Below are positions 17,505 through 17,922 of a DNA stretch of 17,922 nt, one piece after another. The stretch's first letter is position 1. Every line of letters starts with the position of its first letter. Source of the DNA: CAIVSN01 sp036171455 (GTDB taxonomy: Bacteria > Patescibacteriota > Gracilibacteria > BD1-5 > UBA2023); NCBI GenBank assembly GCA_036171455.1, contig JAVHRB010000021.1:1-17922 (forward strand). The letters run 5' to 3'. Position numbers and translations under genes: made by a program. The notes under the pieces were generated by a model. The model worked only from the letters and a program-made list of their open reading frames with translations, was not told the DNA's origin and ran no database searches.

Positions 17505-17820
17505 GAAGGTGATGTTACCGAGAAGCCGACCATATATCCCAAAATCGGGTATCTGAGAGTTCGGATTTTGGGTAACATCACCTTCGCATATAAAAACACA
17601 AATCGCAAAGGCGAAGATGGCGATCCAAAAATTTCTGCCCAAGCAAAGTAAGTCTGATTTATCAGCCGCTCTCACAAAGCACTCCTACTTGTGCTTCTCC
17701 GCCCCCCTTTGAGCCTTTAGCGCTCACTTTGGATGAAGTCAAGAGTCTACTGAAGCTCGGATACCGTCTACCAAGACAACCGGCTTCATATCAAGTCCCC
17801 GCCTAGCGGGGCTTTTTTTT
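17505..17820 (+). ncRNA. Candidate structured RNA ending in an intrinsic terminator
   Basis: A perfect 15-bp inverted repeat GAAGGTGATGTTACC (17505-17519) / complement (17571-17585) encloses a second one, CCCAAAATC / GATTTTGGG (17538-17546, 17564-17572). Smaller stems follow (ATCGC/GCGAT, AGCAC/GTGCT, GAGC/GCTC, ATGAAG/CTTCAT), then the terminator. It matches none of tmRNA, RNase P RNA, SRP RNA or 6S RNA that I can recognise. The RNA call is inference. Confidence 0.3.
17797..17820 (+). terminator. Intrinsic terminator
   Basis: CCCCGC-CTA-GCGGGG stem followed by C and eight T. It shows that something is transcribed on the plus strand into this point, although no gene upstream is clear. Confidence 0.75.
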
Positions 17821-17877
17821 GGCTTGGAGAAAACGAAACATTTTAAAAAAAGGCGAGTCCAATTTGCCGAATCAATC

Positions 17878-17900
17878 ACCCCGCAGCAAGCTGACGGGGT
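17878..17900. repeat. REP-like palindrome
   Basis: ACCCCG-CAGC-AA-GCTG-A-CGGGGT forms a strong imperfect hairpin with one bulged base and no T run, so it is not a standard terminator. It has the form of REP-type intergenic repeats; one copy is seen in this window. Confidence 0.4.
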
Positions 17901-17922
17901 ATGACCTAGATCCTACAATCCG

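Noticed and set aside
17410..17693. Minus frame with a hydrophobic stretch
   Set aside because: It is encoded across the large inverted repeat, starts at GTG and has no recognisable domain.
1..17922. CRISPR array, tRNA, rRNA, insertion sequence
   Set aside because: No regularly spaced repeats, no T-loop or rRNA core sequence, and no transposase were found on either strand.

Overview
The window comes from a bacterium that reads UGA as glycine (genetic code 25), so it most likely belongs to Candidatus Gracilibacteria (BD1-5) or Absconditabacteria (SR1) of the Patescibacteria/CPR. Seven genes are complete and recognisable only if in-frame UGA is read as Gly. They hold 38 such codons, many at positions where the protein family requires glycine: cytosine methyltransferase motifs I and IV, the Gly before the ELK of a MutH-type nuclease, and a VirB4 P-loop. 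These genes end at UAA or UAG. Under the standard code they fall apart into short pieces and look like pseudogenes.

Layout: (1) 1-2561: a small protein of uncertain ends with a carboxypeptidase-regulatory-like stretch, a strong terminator, then aspS. (2) 2566-6892: a compact defence island, visibly A+T-rich from about 3660 on. It holds a minus-strand HTH-Panacea antitoxin overlapping a RelE-like toxin, then a convergent Sau3AI-like type II restriction-modification pair: a C5 methyltransferase (+) and a MutH/Sau3AI-family endonuclease (-). Related palindromes with a TGTA-N4/5-TACA core lie upstream of the antitoxin and of the methyltransferase. (3) 6954-8241: a transglutaminase-like protein (-) and a small acidic protein (+). 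(4) 8294-14107: a signalling and cell-surface block with a FecR-domain membrane protein overlapping a CHASE2 adenylate cyclase (-), an FtsB/DivIC-like protein (+), ssb (-) and a membrane-anchored PP2C/SpoIIE-type phosphatase (+). (5) 14203-16798: a VirB4/TraC-like ATPase and a NYN-domain protein. (6) 16799-17922: no gene that I can support, but a strong inverted repeat, a run of hairpins ending in an intrinsic terminator, and a REP-like palindrome at the right edge.

FecR and the cyclase probably form one envelope-sensing unit that makes cAMP, with the phosphatase as a neighbouring signalling protein. The toxin-antitoxin and restriction-modification modules probably form one defence cluster. 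Most starts lack a Shine-Dalgarno sequence. Two promoters place the predicted transcription start on the A of the ATG, which suggests leaderless mRNAs. UGA use is very uneven: 0 of 44 glycines in aspS against 15 of 24 in the endonuclease. No rRNA, tRNA, CRISPR array or transposase gene was recognised.
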